A stretch of DNA of 64,000 nt, taken from assembly GCF_007971525.1 (NCBI RefSeq), contig NZ_CP042437.1, forward strand, positions 930,001-994,000. Reading direction: 5' to 3'. This document shows positions 1 through 8,681 of the stretch, in pieces (the first letter of the stretch is position 1; each line of letters begins with the position of its first letter). This DNA is from Mucilaginibacter ginsenosidivorax (lineage in GTDB: Bacteria; Bacteroidota; Bacteroidia; Sphingobacteriales; Sphingobacteriaceae). Both the position numbers and the translations under genes were made by a program. The notes under the pieces were generated by a model that was not told where the DNA came from, made no database searches, and saw only the letters and a list, made by a program, of their open reading frames with translations.

Positions 1-190
1 ACAAATATTTTTCGGCCTCGTTGCGGTTGGCAAAGGCATTATCAATGGTTGCCACGTTATCGGGCACCACATCAAGGTAACTTTTTTTACAGGACGACAT
101 GCCTGCCACTATGAGCAGCAACAAGGCAAGGCCTATAGATTTCCGGCCCAAAAGGCCCGAATACCGGGTGTATATAGTTAACAATTTCAT
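1..190 (-). CDS. SusD/RagB-type outer-membrane lipoprotein, N-terminal part only
   Basis: Reading leftward from ATG at 188-190, the 63 visible residues form a lipoprotein signal peptide with lipobox GMSSC (Cys34), followed by KKSYLDVVPDN, the typical mature start of SusD proteins. The rest lies beyond the left edge. SusD proteins are surface glycan-binding lids over the SusC transporter. The gene follows the SusC gene by 22 bp on the same strand, so the two form the usual SusC-SusD unit, here probably for mannose-containing glycans given the neighbours. The family call rests on the N-terminus plus context, because the SusD helical domains are outside the window. Confidence 0.85.
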   Translation of the reverse strand, partial: MKLLTIYTRYSGLLGRKSIGLALLLLIVAGMSSCKKSYLDVVPDNVATIDNAFANRNEAEKYL

Positions 191-212
191 CTCGATTAAA
201 TTTTAGCAGGAT

Positions 213-3200
213 TTACAGTTGAACATTTATCCCCACGTTAAACACTTTTTGAACCGGGTAACCCAGCCCGTTACTCCCTTGCTCAGGATCCCAAAGCTTA
301 AAGCCGCTGATAAGGAACAGGTTGGTGCCGTTGGCATAAATCCTTAAGCCCGATATATGGAACTTTTTTAAGGTTTTATCTTTAATACTATACCCTAATT
401 CGGCGGTTTTCATGCGCATAAAAGCCCCGTTACGCATCCACCAGTTGGATGGCTGGTTATTGTTGGTATTTTGCGTTAAACCAAGCCTGGGCCAAAAAGC
501 ATATAAGTTCCGGTTATCTTCAGACCAGTGATCATTGGCCACTACGTTAAGCAAACCATGCTGGTAAGCGCCATTGGCCACAAAGGGAGAAATAGCCGTA
601 GGATCGATAAAAAATGACGACCGGGCCGATCCCTGGAAAAATGTACTGATATCAAAGTTTTTATAGCCGAACGAGAAGCCGAAGCCGTAAATAATTTCGG
701 GCGTGGTTGGGTAACCAAGGCCGTTAATCATATCAAGCGCGGTTATTTGCCCGTCGCCGTTTAAATCGCGGTATTTGATATCGCCTCCCCTCACCTCGCC
801 AAAGTTTTGCTTGGGCGAGTTTTTTACATCTTCGTCATCAACAAACAAGCGTTCGGCAACAAGGCCGTACACTTCGCCCAGTGATTGCCCCACGCGCGAC
901 AGGTATTGTTCATTTGCCGGGTAAGCAGGCTCTTCGTTTACCAGCAGCTTACTGGCCGCATAGGTAAATGTGCCCCGCATTTGCAGCCAGGCGCTGCCAA
1001 AGTTTTTATTATAATCAATAGCCACATCAACACCCTTGCCTTCGGCCACGCCTACGTTGGCGCTCACGGGGGCCGTAAGCCCCATGGTAGTGGGTATATA
1101 GGCCCGCTGCATTAAAATATTGCTGCGGCGCTCATGATAGGCATCTATGGTTATGTTTAGGGCATCAAACAAACCCAAATCCATCCCGATATTGGTTTTC
1201 TTTGATTTTTCCCAGGTGATGCCCTCATTGGCATATCTGGAGATAGAAACGCCAGGGCGGTTGTAGGCATAGTTTTCGCCAAAATATGATCCGAAAGTAC
1301 CATCGTTAAGGTTTACATTGGATAGGTAAAAAAACCTGTCGTTGGCATTACCAATCTGGTCATTACCCACCAAACCGTAAGTGGCGCGGAACTTTAACTT
1401 GGTGATGGTGTGCACTAAGGGTTCAAAAAACTTTTCGTTATTAACATTCCAGGCAACGCCTACTGACGGGAAAAACCCAAAACGGTTGTTGCGTGCAAAA
1501 CGTTCCGACCCGTTGTAACCAAAGTTGGTTTCAAACAGGTAACGGTTATCGTACCCGTAGGTTAGCCTGCCGCTAACGCCCTGGTTACGAAAAGGGAGCG
1601 ACGATTGCAAATCGCCGGCATTGCCGGTAACATAGTTACGCTGTATACCAATGAGCAGGCCGCTTATATTATGTAATTTGTTAAAAGTGCGGTTATAGTT
1701 TAGGGCAACCTCGGCGTAGTTGGTACTGTTTACTACTTTATTGCCCTGGTTGTAGTTAAGGTATTCGGTAGCCGATTTTTCGTTTAATAACGATAAGGTA
1801 TAACCTTTAGGATCGGTAGCCGAGGGGCTGGCCGCGTAATAAAACGGCGTATACTGCCTGCTCAGGTTAAAGTAAGCATAGCGCTGGGTATAAGCCATGG
1901 CCCTTGCCGAGAGGCCTTCGGTGATAAATTTCAGGTCCTGTTTAATTTCCAGCTGTACATTCAGGGTTGATGTGCTGTACTGCTGAAATCCAGATACCAT
2001 ATCGGCAAAAGGGTTATCATAAACATCGCCGTTTGAACCCCTTGGCGCGTTACCAAATAAGGGGTGCTTAACCAAAGGCAGATCAGACGCGGGGAATGTG
2101 GCCGGGAACAACACCGGGTTGGCATTTAACGCGCTGCCGAAAACAGCGCCGCCACCTCCTATTGGGCCGTTATAATCATCAAAATCTCCGGACGTACGTA
2201 CGATGGCCTCGGTAGATGAGGTGAGTTTTACGTTTACGTTCGACCGGATCTCGTAGCTTTTAAGGCTTACGTTGTTGTTGAAATTGTTACCTGTTTGCGC
2301 CTTTAACACACCATTATCTTTATTGGCCGATGCCGATATATAATATTGCGCCCGGTTAACACCGCCGCTGATGTTTAAGTTAAGCCTTTGGTTATTGGTG
2401 TAATTTTTAATTAACGAGCCAATCCAGTCGTTACTTGGGTACAGCAGCGGATTATCCCCGGCCATGGTGTGGTCAATTTTGTTTTGGGTGTAGGGCAACG
2501 GCGACAGCGGATTGCGGGTAAGGGCCGCTTCGTTTGATAATTTCATGTAGGTGATATTATCGGCCAGGGCAAAGTTTTGCGTGTTTGTTGAGGTAGAATT
2601 TTCAAACCGCACATTCATTTTGGTATCGCCCACTTTGCCCGATTTGGTGGTAACCAGGATAACGCCATTAGCGCCACGTGCACCATATAATGATGAAGCT
2701 GCTGCATCCTTCAGGATAGAAAACCCGGCAATATCATCGGGCTGAAGGCGGGCCAGCGTATTGGTGGTTGACTCCATCCCATCAATCAATATCAGCGGAT
2801 CGATTTTACCCGAGCCAAACGAGGTTATCCCTCTGATAAAGAATGAAGCGTTATCGGCCCCCGGTTCGCCACTGCGCTGGTACGATATTAAACCGGCAAT
2901 ACGGCCGGCAAGCATGGTGGTTAAGTTGCTGGTTGGCCCTTTTAACTCTTTGGGGTTAATTGTAGTGATAGAGCTTACCATACTTTCCTTTTTCTGGGTA
3001 CCGTAGGCTACTACCACAACCTCGTTCAGGTCGTTTTTATCGTCAAGCAAAACTACATTAATGGTGTGCCGCTGGTTAACGGCTACCTCTTGTTTGGCAT
3101 AGCCCAAAAACGAAAACACCAGGGTATCGGTGGCGTTGGGCACCTTAATGGTGTAATCGCCGCTAACTGTGGTAATGGTACCGCTTTTGGTATGTTTTAC

Positions 3201-3359
3201 GGCAACACTTACGCCGGGCATTACCAGCCCTTTGTTGTCGGTTACCTTGCCACTTACAGTAAATGCTGTTTGCGCCAGGGATACCTTCCCCAGGATCAAT
3301 AAAAACAGTAAGCAACAAAGGTACTTCACCTTCAAATAGGTAAAAATTCTTTCATTCAT
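213..3359 (-). CDS. SusC/RagA-type TonB-dependent outer-membrane transporter
   Basis: A 1048-residue protein with signal peptide (ending near VSLAQ, residue 30), a carboxypeptidase-D-like beta-sandwich (about residues 33-110, starting VSGKVTDNKG), the NEVVVVAYGTQKK segment that precedes the plug, a plug domain (about 120-240) and a C-terminal beta-barrel ending in INVQL. This is the standard SusC layout and length. It imports oligosaccharides across the outer membrane using TonB energy, paired with the SusD lipoprotein just downstream. There is no STN domain, so anti-sigma signalling is unlikely. A promoter with the proposed GntR operator lies 40-75 bp upstream. The alpha-mannoside substrate is inferred from the GH92 and mannose-6-phosphate isomerase genes nearby. 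Confidence 0.95.
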   Translation of the reverse strand: MNERIFTYLKVKYLCCLLFLLILGKVSLAQTAFTVSGKVTDNKGLVMPGVSVAVKHTKSGTITTVSGDYTIKVPNATDTLVFSFLGYAKQEVAVNQRHTINVVLLDDKNDLNEVVVVAYGTQKKESMVSSITTINPKELKGPTSNLTTMLAGRIAGLISYQRSGEPGADNASFFIRGITSFGSGKIDPLILIDGMESTTNTLARLQPDDIAGFSILKDAAASSLYGARGANGVILVTTKSGKVGDTKMNVRFENSTSTNTQNFALADNITYMKLSNEAALTRNPLSPLPYTQNKIDHTMAGDNPLLYPSNDWIGSLIKNYTNNQRLNLNISGGVNRAQYYISASANKDNGVLKAQTGNNFNNNVSLKSYEIRSNVNVKLTSSTEAIVRTSGDFDDYNGPIGGGGAVFGSALNANPVLFPATFPASDLPLVKHPLFGNAPRGSNGDVYDNPFADMVSGFQQYSTSTLNVQLEIKQDLKFITEGLSARAMAYTQRYAYFNLSRQYTPFYYAASPSATDPKGYTLSLLNEKSATEYLNYNQGNKVVNSTNYAEVALNYNRTFNKLHNISGLLIGIQRNYVTGNAGDLQSSLPFRNQGVSGRLTYGYDNRYLFETNFGYNGSERFARNNRFGFFPSVGVAWNVNNEKFFEPLVHTITKLKFRATYGLVGNDQIGNANDRFFYLSNVNLNDGTFGSYFGENYAYNRPGVSISRYANEGITWEKSKKTNIGMDLGLFDALNITIDAYHERRSNILMQRAYIPTTMGLTAPVSANVGVAEGKGVDVAIDYNKNFGSAWLQMRGTFTYAASKLLVNEEPAYPANEQYLSRVGQSLGEVYGLVAERLFVDDEDVKNSPKQNFGEVRGGDIKYRDLNGDGQITALDMINGLGYPTTPEIIYGFGFSFGYKNFDISTFFQGSARSSFFIDPTAISPFVANGAYQHGLLNVVANDHWSEDNRNLYAFWPRLGLTQNTNNNQPSNWWMRNGAFMRMKTAELGYSIKDKTLKKFHISGLRIYANGTNLFLISGFKLWDPEQGSNGLGYPVQKVFNVGINVQL

Positions 3360-3400
3360 GATGGGTTTGTGTAAAGGTTGACTATATAATTTGGTATTTG

Positions 3401-3437
3401 TATGTACATAATTACATATTAAAATAACAAAAACAAA
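3401..3437 (-). promoter_or_regulatory. Promoter of SusC with overlapping putative GntR operator
   Basis: On the minus strand the -33 box TTTG (3434-3437) is followed by exactly 19 bases and the -7 box TAATTATG (3407-3414; consensus TAnnTTTG). The -7 box is embedded in an 18-base site, TATGTACATAATTACATA on the plus strand (3401-3418). That site matches the one upstream of the second GH92 gene (16572-16589) at 17 of 18 bases. The start codon is about 40 bases further on. Overlap of operator and -7 box suggests repression. That GntR is the binding protein is inferred. Confidence 0.7.
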
Positions 3438-3849
3438 ATTTTTTGAAATAAAATTTAAATAAGTTGTGAATCAGTGCTTAAAACGTCACTTTATCCTGTG
3501 ATTTAATGATTTAGGTGTCCATTATATTAATTATAATGGTAAACATTCGAACATATTTATTAAATGTTGATACATTATAAAATATTTTAAAAAGATTCAC
3601 TAAAAACGAGAGGATGCAACGGAAAAACCGACTTTAAAAAGGCACAAAACAGGTTGTTGTAATTTGTATTGCATTTGTGTGCATTTGTATAACTTTTTTA
3701 AAAGAAAAGTTTCAATTAATGACATAAAAGTAACTCATAAGTGAGGGGTTTTAAACATCTTGCAGGGCACAGAAAGCCATAACGCAAAACAGGCCGCAAA
3801 GCGGCCTGTCAATCATGTTTTTATACTTTTAATGAAGTACACATCCACG
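3419..3849. other. Intergenic AT-rich stretch with one hairpin
   Basis: No gene is visible. It carries the upstream part of the SusC promoter and, at 3789-3809, a perfect 9-bp hairpin (ACAGGCCGC, AAA loop). On the minus strand the hairpin is followed by TTTT, so it may be a weak terminator for the leftward glycosidase gene at 4420-5718, although it is 600 bp from that stop codon. Confidence 0.4.
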
Positions 3850-4099
3850 CGTCATTGTAAGTATCCGGCAGATAAAACGTAAAAACATGAAGATGACTTG
3901 CAACGAAATATAGCTAAATCAATTTACTAAAGTATCGCTATTATGAGGTACGAAGCAATCCCGAACTATGTGGGACTTAGCACATCGGGGATTGCTTCGT
4001 ACCTCGCAATGACGATCGTTTAGTGCATCCGTTTAACTATATCCATTGCACGTCATAACGATTTCTCCAGGTTTCACCTGATGGTTACCAGCAATGACG
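3850..4099. mobile_element. 250-bp nested palindrome, MITE-like
   Basis: The ends are CGTCATTG (3850-3857) and CAATGACG (4092-4099). The outer arms are imperfect inverted repeats: GCAACGAAATATAGCTAAA on the left mirrors TTTAACTATATCCATTGC on the right. A central hairpin is built on GAGGTACGAAGCAATC / GATTGCTTCGTACCTC. There is no coding capacity. A related copy with the centre and right arm only lies at 60458-60625. The size, terminal inverted repeats and dispersed copies resemble a miniature inverted-repeat element. No target-site duplication was established. Confidence 0.55.
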
Positions 4100-4204
4100 G
4101 ATATTCGATATTGGTAATCAGCTTCTTGCAAACACATCATGGTGATTGATAAAATTTCGCGAAGCTCGGAAAAGGGGCGATGGCGTACATTGCATGGCGG
4201 CGAC

Positions 4205-4374
4205 GACTCACCCGGCTACGCTGCGCTGGCCACCCTCTCTTCGGCTTCGCCGGAAAGAGGGGCTTGAAAATTTATTATTTTTTTTCTCTATAATATATTG
4301 ATATTGAGCACTCAAGCCCCTCTTTCCACCGCAGGTGAAGAGAGGGTGGCGGGCGTAGCCTCGCCGGGTGAGTC
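4205..4374. repeat. Long hairpin repeat element, copy 1
   Basis: Two arms of about 65 bases begin with GACTCACCCGGC and end with GCCGGGTGAGTC. Each contains CCCTCTCTTC and GGAAAGAGGGGCTTGA, and they surround an AT-rich loop. A second copy is at 50435-50601. The sequences outside the arms (TTGCATGGCGG to the left, TTAGCCnGCGTTCAA to the right) have the same orientation in both copies, whereas the interior is reversed. The element lies just past the stop codon of the leftward glycosidase gene and could also act as a transcription barrier. Confidence 0.7.
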
Positions 4375-4419
4375 TTAGCCGGCGTTCAAGAGAGTGTTTC
4401 TTTTTTACTTACACAAGCC

Positions 4420-5718
4420 TTATTTATTCCTGGCAGCCCATTGTTTTAAAACGGTAATAGCATCATAAAGCACACCAGCCTCGCCCCTGAAATCGCCCGA
4501 ACCTTTCGGGGTGCCGCTTCGTACATCGTACCACTCAAAAAAACCTTTGTTGGTTATAACCCTATCCAGCATTGGCGATAACTCGGCATAAGCATCCTTC
4601 GCATAACCGTATGATAATAAGGGGGCTATCATGCGGCCGCCAAACCATGTCCAGTCGCCGCCGTTCTGGTAATCGTAGGAGTGCATGTTCGGGAAGCGCT
4701 CTGTTGGGTATGGCGGGTAAACGGTAATGCCGATAGTTGCATGCTTTTCTTTAGCTGCTGCAGCCACCATCTGGCGGTTTATTTCTTTAACCTCGGCCGG
4801 AGTATTAAAACCAGCCTGTATCGCACATATCGACCCGCCTAAATACAGGATCTCTTTTTCATTAAAATCGGGCGTAAAGGGGCTGCCATTCAGGTACAGG
4901 TGCGGGATATACTTTTGCGCTTTACTATCCCACAGATATTTACGTACGTTTTTTGTAACAGCAGCCGCTACAACCGACCAGTTTTGTTTGGCTTTATAGC
5001 CTTTGGGCTGCATGGCCACAAAATCGTGCAGGGCCATCACAAACATGGCATTATCATATATATCAATGGCCCATTTGGTTTTATCGTTAATAGCCACACC
5101 CCAGCCGCCATCGGCCTGCACATCGCCCCAATCAATAGTGGTAGCCCCGGTTACCAGGCCGTACTTTGCAGACCAGCGGTCTTTTTGCAGGTATATAAAA
5201 GCATCCTCCATACGCTGCAATACTGTTTTGCCACCAATCACTTCATTCAAAATGGTTTTATCGCCGGTAACATCAATATACTTTTTTACAGCCTGCACCA
5301 GCGATGATTCCTGGTCGGTCTCCACTGTATTTTTATGGGCCGCCCAGCCACGCAATAAAGGCGAGTAACGATATTTGTAACCCACGTTTGCTTTGGCGCT
5401 ATCTACCACACCATCAACTATATTACCATCGTCGCCCTGGATCTTAAAAAATAGTAGTATCTTTGTTTTAACCTCATCCTTAGGATGCACCCGGAGCGAT
5501 CCCTTAATAAAAGTATTAAAATCGCGGATCCAAACCTCGTTGTAGGATGTGCCTGCAGAAAAGCCCGAAAGTAATTTTAAAGCCCTGGCCTGGATGGTAT
5601 CTAACCGTTCATCGGCCATGATAGCTTTGGCAAGCGTCGCCTTACCTGTTGTTTGAGCGTTGGCAGCTAAGCCGGTAAACGTAGAAAGCGTAATAAAAAA
5701 AGGCAAAAGTATTTTCAT
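4420..5718 (-). CDS. Secreted (alpha/alpha)6-barrel glycosidase-like protein
   Basis: A 432-residue protein with signal peptide MKILLPFFITLSTFTGLAAN and a periplasmic domain rich in motifs typical of six-hairpin glycosidases: VWIRDFNTFIKGSL (about residue 65), TVETDQESSLVQAVKKYID, DIYDNAMFVMALHDF and GDWTWFGGRMIAPLLSYGY near the end. The family could not be fixed. It lacks the GH125 motif around AMWLRDS, so I do not call it an exo-alpha-mannosidase. Its position between SusC/SusD and the GntR/mannose isomerase genes, and a promoter matching theirs, suggest a role in mannoside breakdown. The acidic catalytic residues cannot be assigned by eye. Confidence 0.65.
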   Translation of the reverse strand: MKILLPFFITLSTFTGLAANAQTTGKATLAKAIMADERLDTIQARALKLLSGFSAGTSYNEVWIRDFNTFIKGSLRVHPKDEVKTKILLFFKIQGDDGNIVDGVVDSAKANVGYKYRYSPLLRGWAAHKNTVETDQESSLVQAVKKYIDVTGDKTILNEVIGGKTVLQRMEDAFIYLQKDRWSAKYGLVTGATTIDWGDVQADGGWGVAINDKTKWAIDIYDNAMFVMALHDFVAMQPKGYKAKQNWSVVAAAVTKNVRKYLWDSKAQKYIPHLYLNGSPFTPDFNEKEILYLGGSICAIQAGFNTPAEVKEINRQMVAAAAKEKHATIGITVYPPYPTERFPNMHSYDYQNGGDWTWFGGRMIAPLLSYGYAKDAYAELSPMLDRVITNKGFFEWYDVRSGTPKGSGDFRGEAGVLYDAITVLKQWAARNK

Positions 5719-5787
5719 GTAGGATTAATTTTATAAATGAAGCTATTTTAGGATATAATAACGCTGTTATCTGGCACCGACAACAAA

Positions 5788-5824
5788 TATGTACAAACAT
5801 AAAAACATTAAAATTCAATCCAAA
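5788..5824 (-). promoter_or_regulatory. Promoter of the glycosidase gene with overlapping putative GntR operator
   Basis: On the minus strand TTTG (5821-5824) is followed by 19 bases and the perfect -7 box TATGTTTG (5794-5801), which runs into TACATA. The combined plus-strand site TATGTACAAACATA (5788-5801) shares TATGTACA with the operator-like sites before SusC and the second GH92. It lies in the divergent gap (5719-6008) between this gene and the GntR gene, so the same site could also affect the regulator itself. Confidence 0.7.
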
Positions 5825-6008
5825 TTTATTCCGTGTTTTATTTACAGAAAATATAAAGCTATCTTTAAGTTTCAGACAATCCCGGTAAAAACAGCCGAAT
5901 GTTTTGTTTAGCACATAAGGGATAAACATATTAATAAAACAGTGGCCGTTAATTAACAAATTATTTAATTTGCACCATACTGTTTGTAAAACCTGGATAA
6001 ATACCAAC

Positions 6009-6743
6009 ATGAAATTTTCAATTGATCATAAAAGCAGCGTTCCTCTTCATATACAGGCCGAAAACCTGCTGAGAGAACTGATAAAAGACCCTGAATACCA
6101 GGCAGGTAAGCTTTTACCCAACGAAGTAGATTTGGCAAAAAAACTGGCCATTTCCAGGACCACGCTGCGCCAGGCTATCAACAAACTGGTTTATGAGGAA
6201 CTCCTGATCAGGAAAAAAAAGCTGGGAACAAAAGTGGCCCAGCCCAAAATGAGCTCAAAAGCAATGAACTGGCTAAGTTTTACCCAGGAAATGCAGGCTC
6301 GCGGTATTATCATTAAAAACTACGAACTACATGTAAGCTGGGTGTACCCGGACGATTATATAGCCAACTTTTTTGATATAAAAACCGAAAAAAAGATCCT
6401 GAAACTGGAGCGCTTAAGAGGAAATGCCGACGAAGCTTTTGTTTATTTTGTATCGTATTTTCACCCCAGGATTGGCCTTACCGGTGATGAGGATTTTAAA
6501 AAACCGCTATACGAAATGCTTGAAAATGAGCATTCTGTAGTTGCCGATTTATCAAAAGAAGAAATTAGCGCCAAAGCGGCCGATAAATTTATTGCCGGCA
6601 AACTGGAGATTGATATTGGCAGCCCGGTACTTTTCAGGAAGCGTTTTGTATTTGACCAGGGCGACCGGCCAATGGAGTATAACCTGGGTTACTACAAAGC
6701 CGAAAGTTTTGAGTATACAGTAGAAAGCCGAAGGACAAGCTAA
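6009..6743 (+). CDS. GntR-family transcriptional regulator (HutC/UTRA type)
   Basis: A 244-residue regulator. An N-terminal winged helix (about residues 5-75: VPLHIQAENLLRELI, then LAKKLAISRTTLRQAINKL) is followed by a UTRA ligand-binding domain (about 90-240), with the KKILKLERLRGNADE and PVLFRKRFVF strands typical of that family. UTRA regulators usually sense a sugar phosphate or similar metabolite and release DNA when it binds. I chose the ATG at 6009 over an in-frame upstream codon at 5970 because the HTH then starts in its usual place. The divergent glycosidase, the following isomerase gene and shared operator-like sites suggest it controls this mannose locus. Confidence 0.9.
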   Translation: MKFSIDHKSSVPLHIQAENLLRELIKDPEYQAGKLLPNEVDLAKKLAISRTTLRQAINKLVYEELLIRKKKLGTKVAQPKMSSKAMNWLSFTQEMQARGIIIKNYELHVSWVYPDDYIANFFDIKTEKKILKLERLRGNADEAFVYFVSYFHPRIGLTGDEDFKKPLYEMLENEHSVVADLSKEEISAKAADKFIAGKLEIDIGSPVLFRKRFVFDQGDRPMEYNLGYYKAESFEYTVESRRTS

Positions 6744-6768
6744 GCCGAAACTAAATATTAATTACTTG

Positions 6769-6815
6769 TTTGTAATTTAAATGAAATCTAATATGTTTGC
6801 ACATTATAACATATA
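6769..6815 (+). promoter_or_regulatory. Promoter of the mannose-6-phosphate isomerase gene with putative GntR operator
   Basis: The -33 box TTTG (6769-6772), 19 bases and the perfect -7 box TATGTTTG (6792-6799) are followed by CACATT, aligning with the TACATA that follows the -7 boxes of three other promoters in this locus. An outer inverted repeat TATGTT / AACATA (6792-6797, 6808-6813) also spans the expected transcription start. Confidence 0.65.
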
Positions 6816-6823
6816 ACGATTGT

Positions 6824-8635
6824 ATGAACAGAGGTCCCGTTTTAAAAAATGATGTCAAACCTGATATTCAAGAACTGAGGTCGACCAGCCAATTCCTTAT
6901 TCCGGCTGAAAAGCAATCGGCACAAAAATCTGGATACGATATCTACCCTACGTTTAAAATTGACGGGCCTATTTTTAACGGATTTGGAAAGCTGGCAAGC
7001 TGGATCATAGCGCAGCAGCAAAACATCATTATTGATGGATACTCGGGCGTGTACTGGGATATTTTTGTAAATCACCTTAATAATGAGCTTATTAATAAGG
7101 GAGCAAACGTAAACTGGATAAACATTAATGAAGCCTTAAAACCCGAATTGGTTATCCATGCCACAATAGAACCTTTTATGGGTGGCAACGACCCCTTGTT
7201 TGGGAAGATTTACGAAGATACCCTGGCAGATTTTTTTGACGAGGAACTGTTAAGCGAAATAACGCCTTTGAACGGCTGCCTGAACATTATTTATGGCTGC
7301 GGCGCGGCACTCAGCGGCTGGCAGGCACCCCTTATTTACCTGGATGTACCCAAAAACGAAATCCAATTCAGGTCGAGAGCCAACAAGATCTGTAACCTTG
7401 GCGATCACCAGCCTGCAGACCCTAAAATACAGTACAAACGGTTCTATTTTGTTGACTGGCCGGTACTTAATAAACATAAAAAGCAATTACTACCTGCTGT
7501 TGATATCATTGTTGACGAGCAAAGAATTGATGATATCAGCTGGGCAACCGGCGATACCCTCAGGAACGCGTTAAAACAGCTATCTGGCCATATGTTCAGG
7601 GCCCGGCCGTGGTTTGAACCAGGCGTATGGGGTGGCCGCTGGATAAAAGATAACATTAATGGCTTAAACGACGACGTGGTAAACTATGCATGGTCGTTTG
7701 AGTTGATAGCACCCGAAAACGGCATTATACTTGAATATGATGACCATATGCTTGAAGTATCATTAGATACCCTGTTTTTATACAACAGCCAGGCTATTTT
7801 AGGTAAAGCGGCAGATAGATTTGGTGATGCCTTCCCCATCAGGTTTGATTTCCTGGATACCTTTGACGGCGGCAACCTTTCATTGCAATGTCATCCTACC
7901 GTAGCTTACACCAAGGCAAATTTTGGCGAAGATTTTACCCAGGACGAAACTTATTATATTCTTGATGCCGAACCGGGGGCCGAGGTGTACCTGGGTTTCC
8001 AGGATAATATTGACGCACAGGAATTTAAAGCTGTACTGGAAGACAGTTTTCAAAACAACCAGCCCGTTGAGATAAAGGACTACGTGCAAACATTCCCGGC
8101 AAAAAAGCATGACCTTTTCCTGATTCCAAACGGCACGGTACATTGCTCGGGCAAAAACAATATGGTACTTGAAATAAGCGCCACGCCCTATATTTTCACC
8201 TTTAAAATGTACGATTGGCTTCGCCCGGATTTAAACGGAAACCCGCGTACATTAAATATCGACAGGGCATTTGAAAATCTAAACTTCGACAGAAAAGGCA
8301 GCGTGGTTACCGACACGTTAATATCAAAACAAAGGGTAGCCAAACAAGGTAAAGATTGGCAGGTAATTAACCTTACCACGCATCCCGAGCATTTTTACGC
8401 CGTTGAGCGTTTTGAATTTGACACCGTTGTTGAAGAAAACACCAATAACCAATGCCATGTATTAAGCCTGGTAGAAGGCGAAAGCATAAAAGTTACCACC
8501 AACGGGTTAACGCAAGTTATCCATTATGCCGAAACATTTATTGTACCGGCCAATGCGATAAACTACACAATGACCAATACCGGCAACAGCAGGGCAAAAG
8601 TGGTAAAAGCCTTTGTTAAGGATGAATGCTGTTAA
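6824..8635 (+). CDS. Class I mannose-6-phosphate isomerase with N-terminal kinase-like domain
   Basis: A 603-residue protein. The C-terminal half (about 265-600) is a type I phosphomannose isomerase cupin with candidate zinc ligands Gln355 and His357 (in LQCHP), Glu375 (DETYYIL) and His440 (IPNGTVHCSG). It would convert mannose 6-phosphate to fructose 6-phosphate. The N-terminal half (about 45-255) resembles a P-loop uridine-kinase-like fold (IIIDGYSGVYWD, then YGCGAALSG and IYLDVPKNE), but its glycine-rich loop lacks the GxxxxGK[ST] lysine, so it is probably not an active kinase. ATG 6824 is preferred over an in-frame TTG at 6797, which lies inside the -7 box. It is followed after 46 bp by a sugar transporter. 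Confidence 0.9.
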   Translation: MNRGPVLKNDVKPDIQELRSTSQFLIPAEKQSAQKSGYDIYPTFKIDGPIFNGFGKLASWIIAQQQNIIIDGYSGVYWDIFVNHLNNELINKGANVNWININEALKPELVIHATIEPFMGGNDPLFGKIYEDTLADFFDEELLSEITPLNGCLNIIYGCGAALSGWQAPLIYLDVPKNEIQFRSRANKICNLGDHQPADPKIQYKRFYFVDWPVLNKHKKQLLPAVDIIVDEQRIDDISWATGDTLRNALKQLSGHMFRARPWFEPGVWGGRWIKDNINGLNDDVVNYAWSFELIAPENGIILEYDDHMLEVSLDTLFLYNSQAILGKAADRFGDAFPIRFDFLDTFDGGNLSLQCHPTVAYTKANFGEDFTQDETYYILDAEPGAEVYLGFQDNIDAQEFKAVLEDSFQNNQPVEIKDYVQTFPAKKHDLFLIPNGTVHCSGKNNMVLEISATPYIFTFKMYDWLRPDLNGNPRTLNIDRAFENLNFDRKGSVVTDTLISKQRVAKQGKDWQVINLTTHPEHFYAVERFEFDTVVEENTNNQCHVLSLVEGESIKVTTNGLTQVIHYAETFIVPANAINYTMTNTGNSRAKVVKAFVKDECC

Positions 8636-8681
8636 TTAAAAATCTAAAATAAAAATAAACCATTACCTAAATTACCATTTC

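Noticed and set aside
885-3302. Several open frames of 60-80 residues antisense to SusC
   Set aside because: No family similarity, no independent promoter, and fully covered by a clear SusC gene.
4420-5718. Assignment of the glycosidase to GH125 exo-alpha-1,6-mannosidase
   Set aside because: The context is tempting, but the family motif around AMWLRDS and the expected downstream segments are absent.
5642-6010. 122-residue open frame on the minus strand in the divergent gap
   Set aside because: It overlaps the glycosidase signal peptide and a promoter, and the product has a random, cysteine- and phenylalanine-rich composition.
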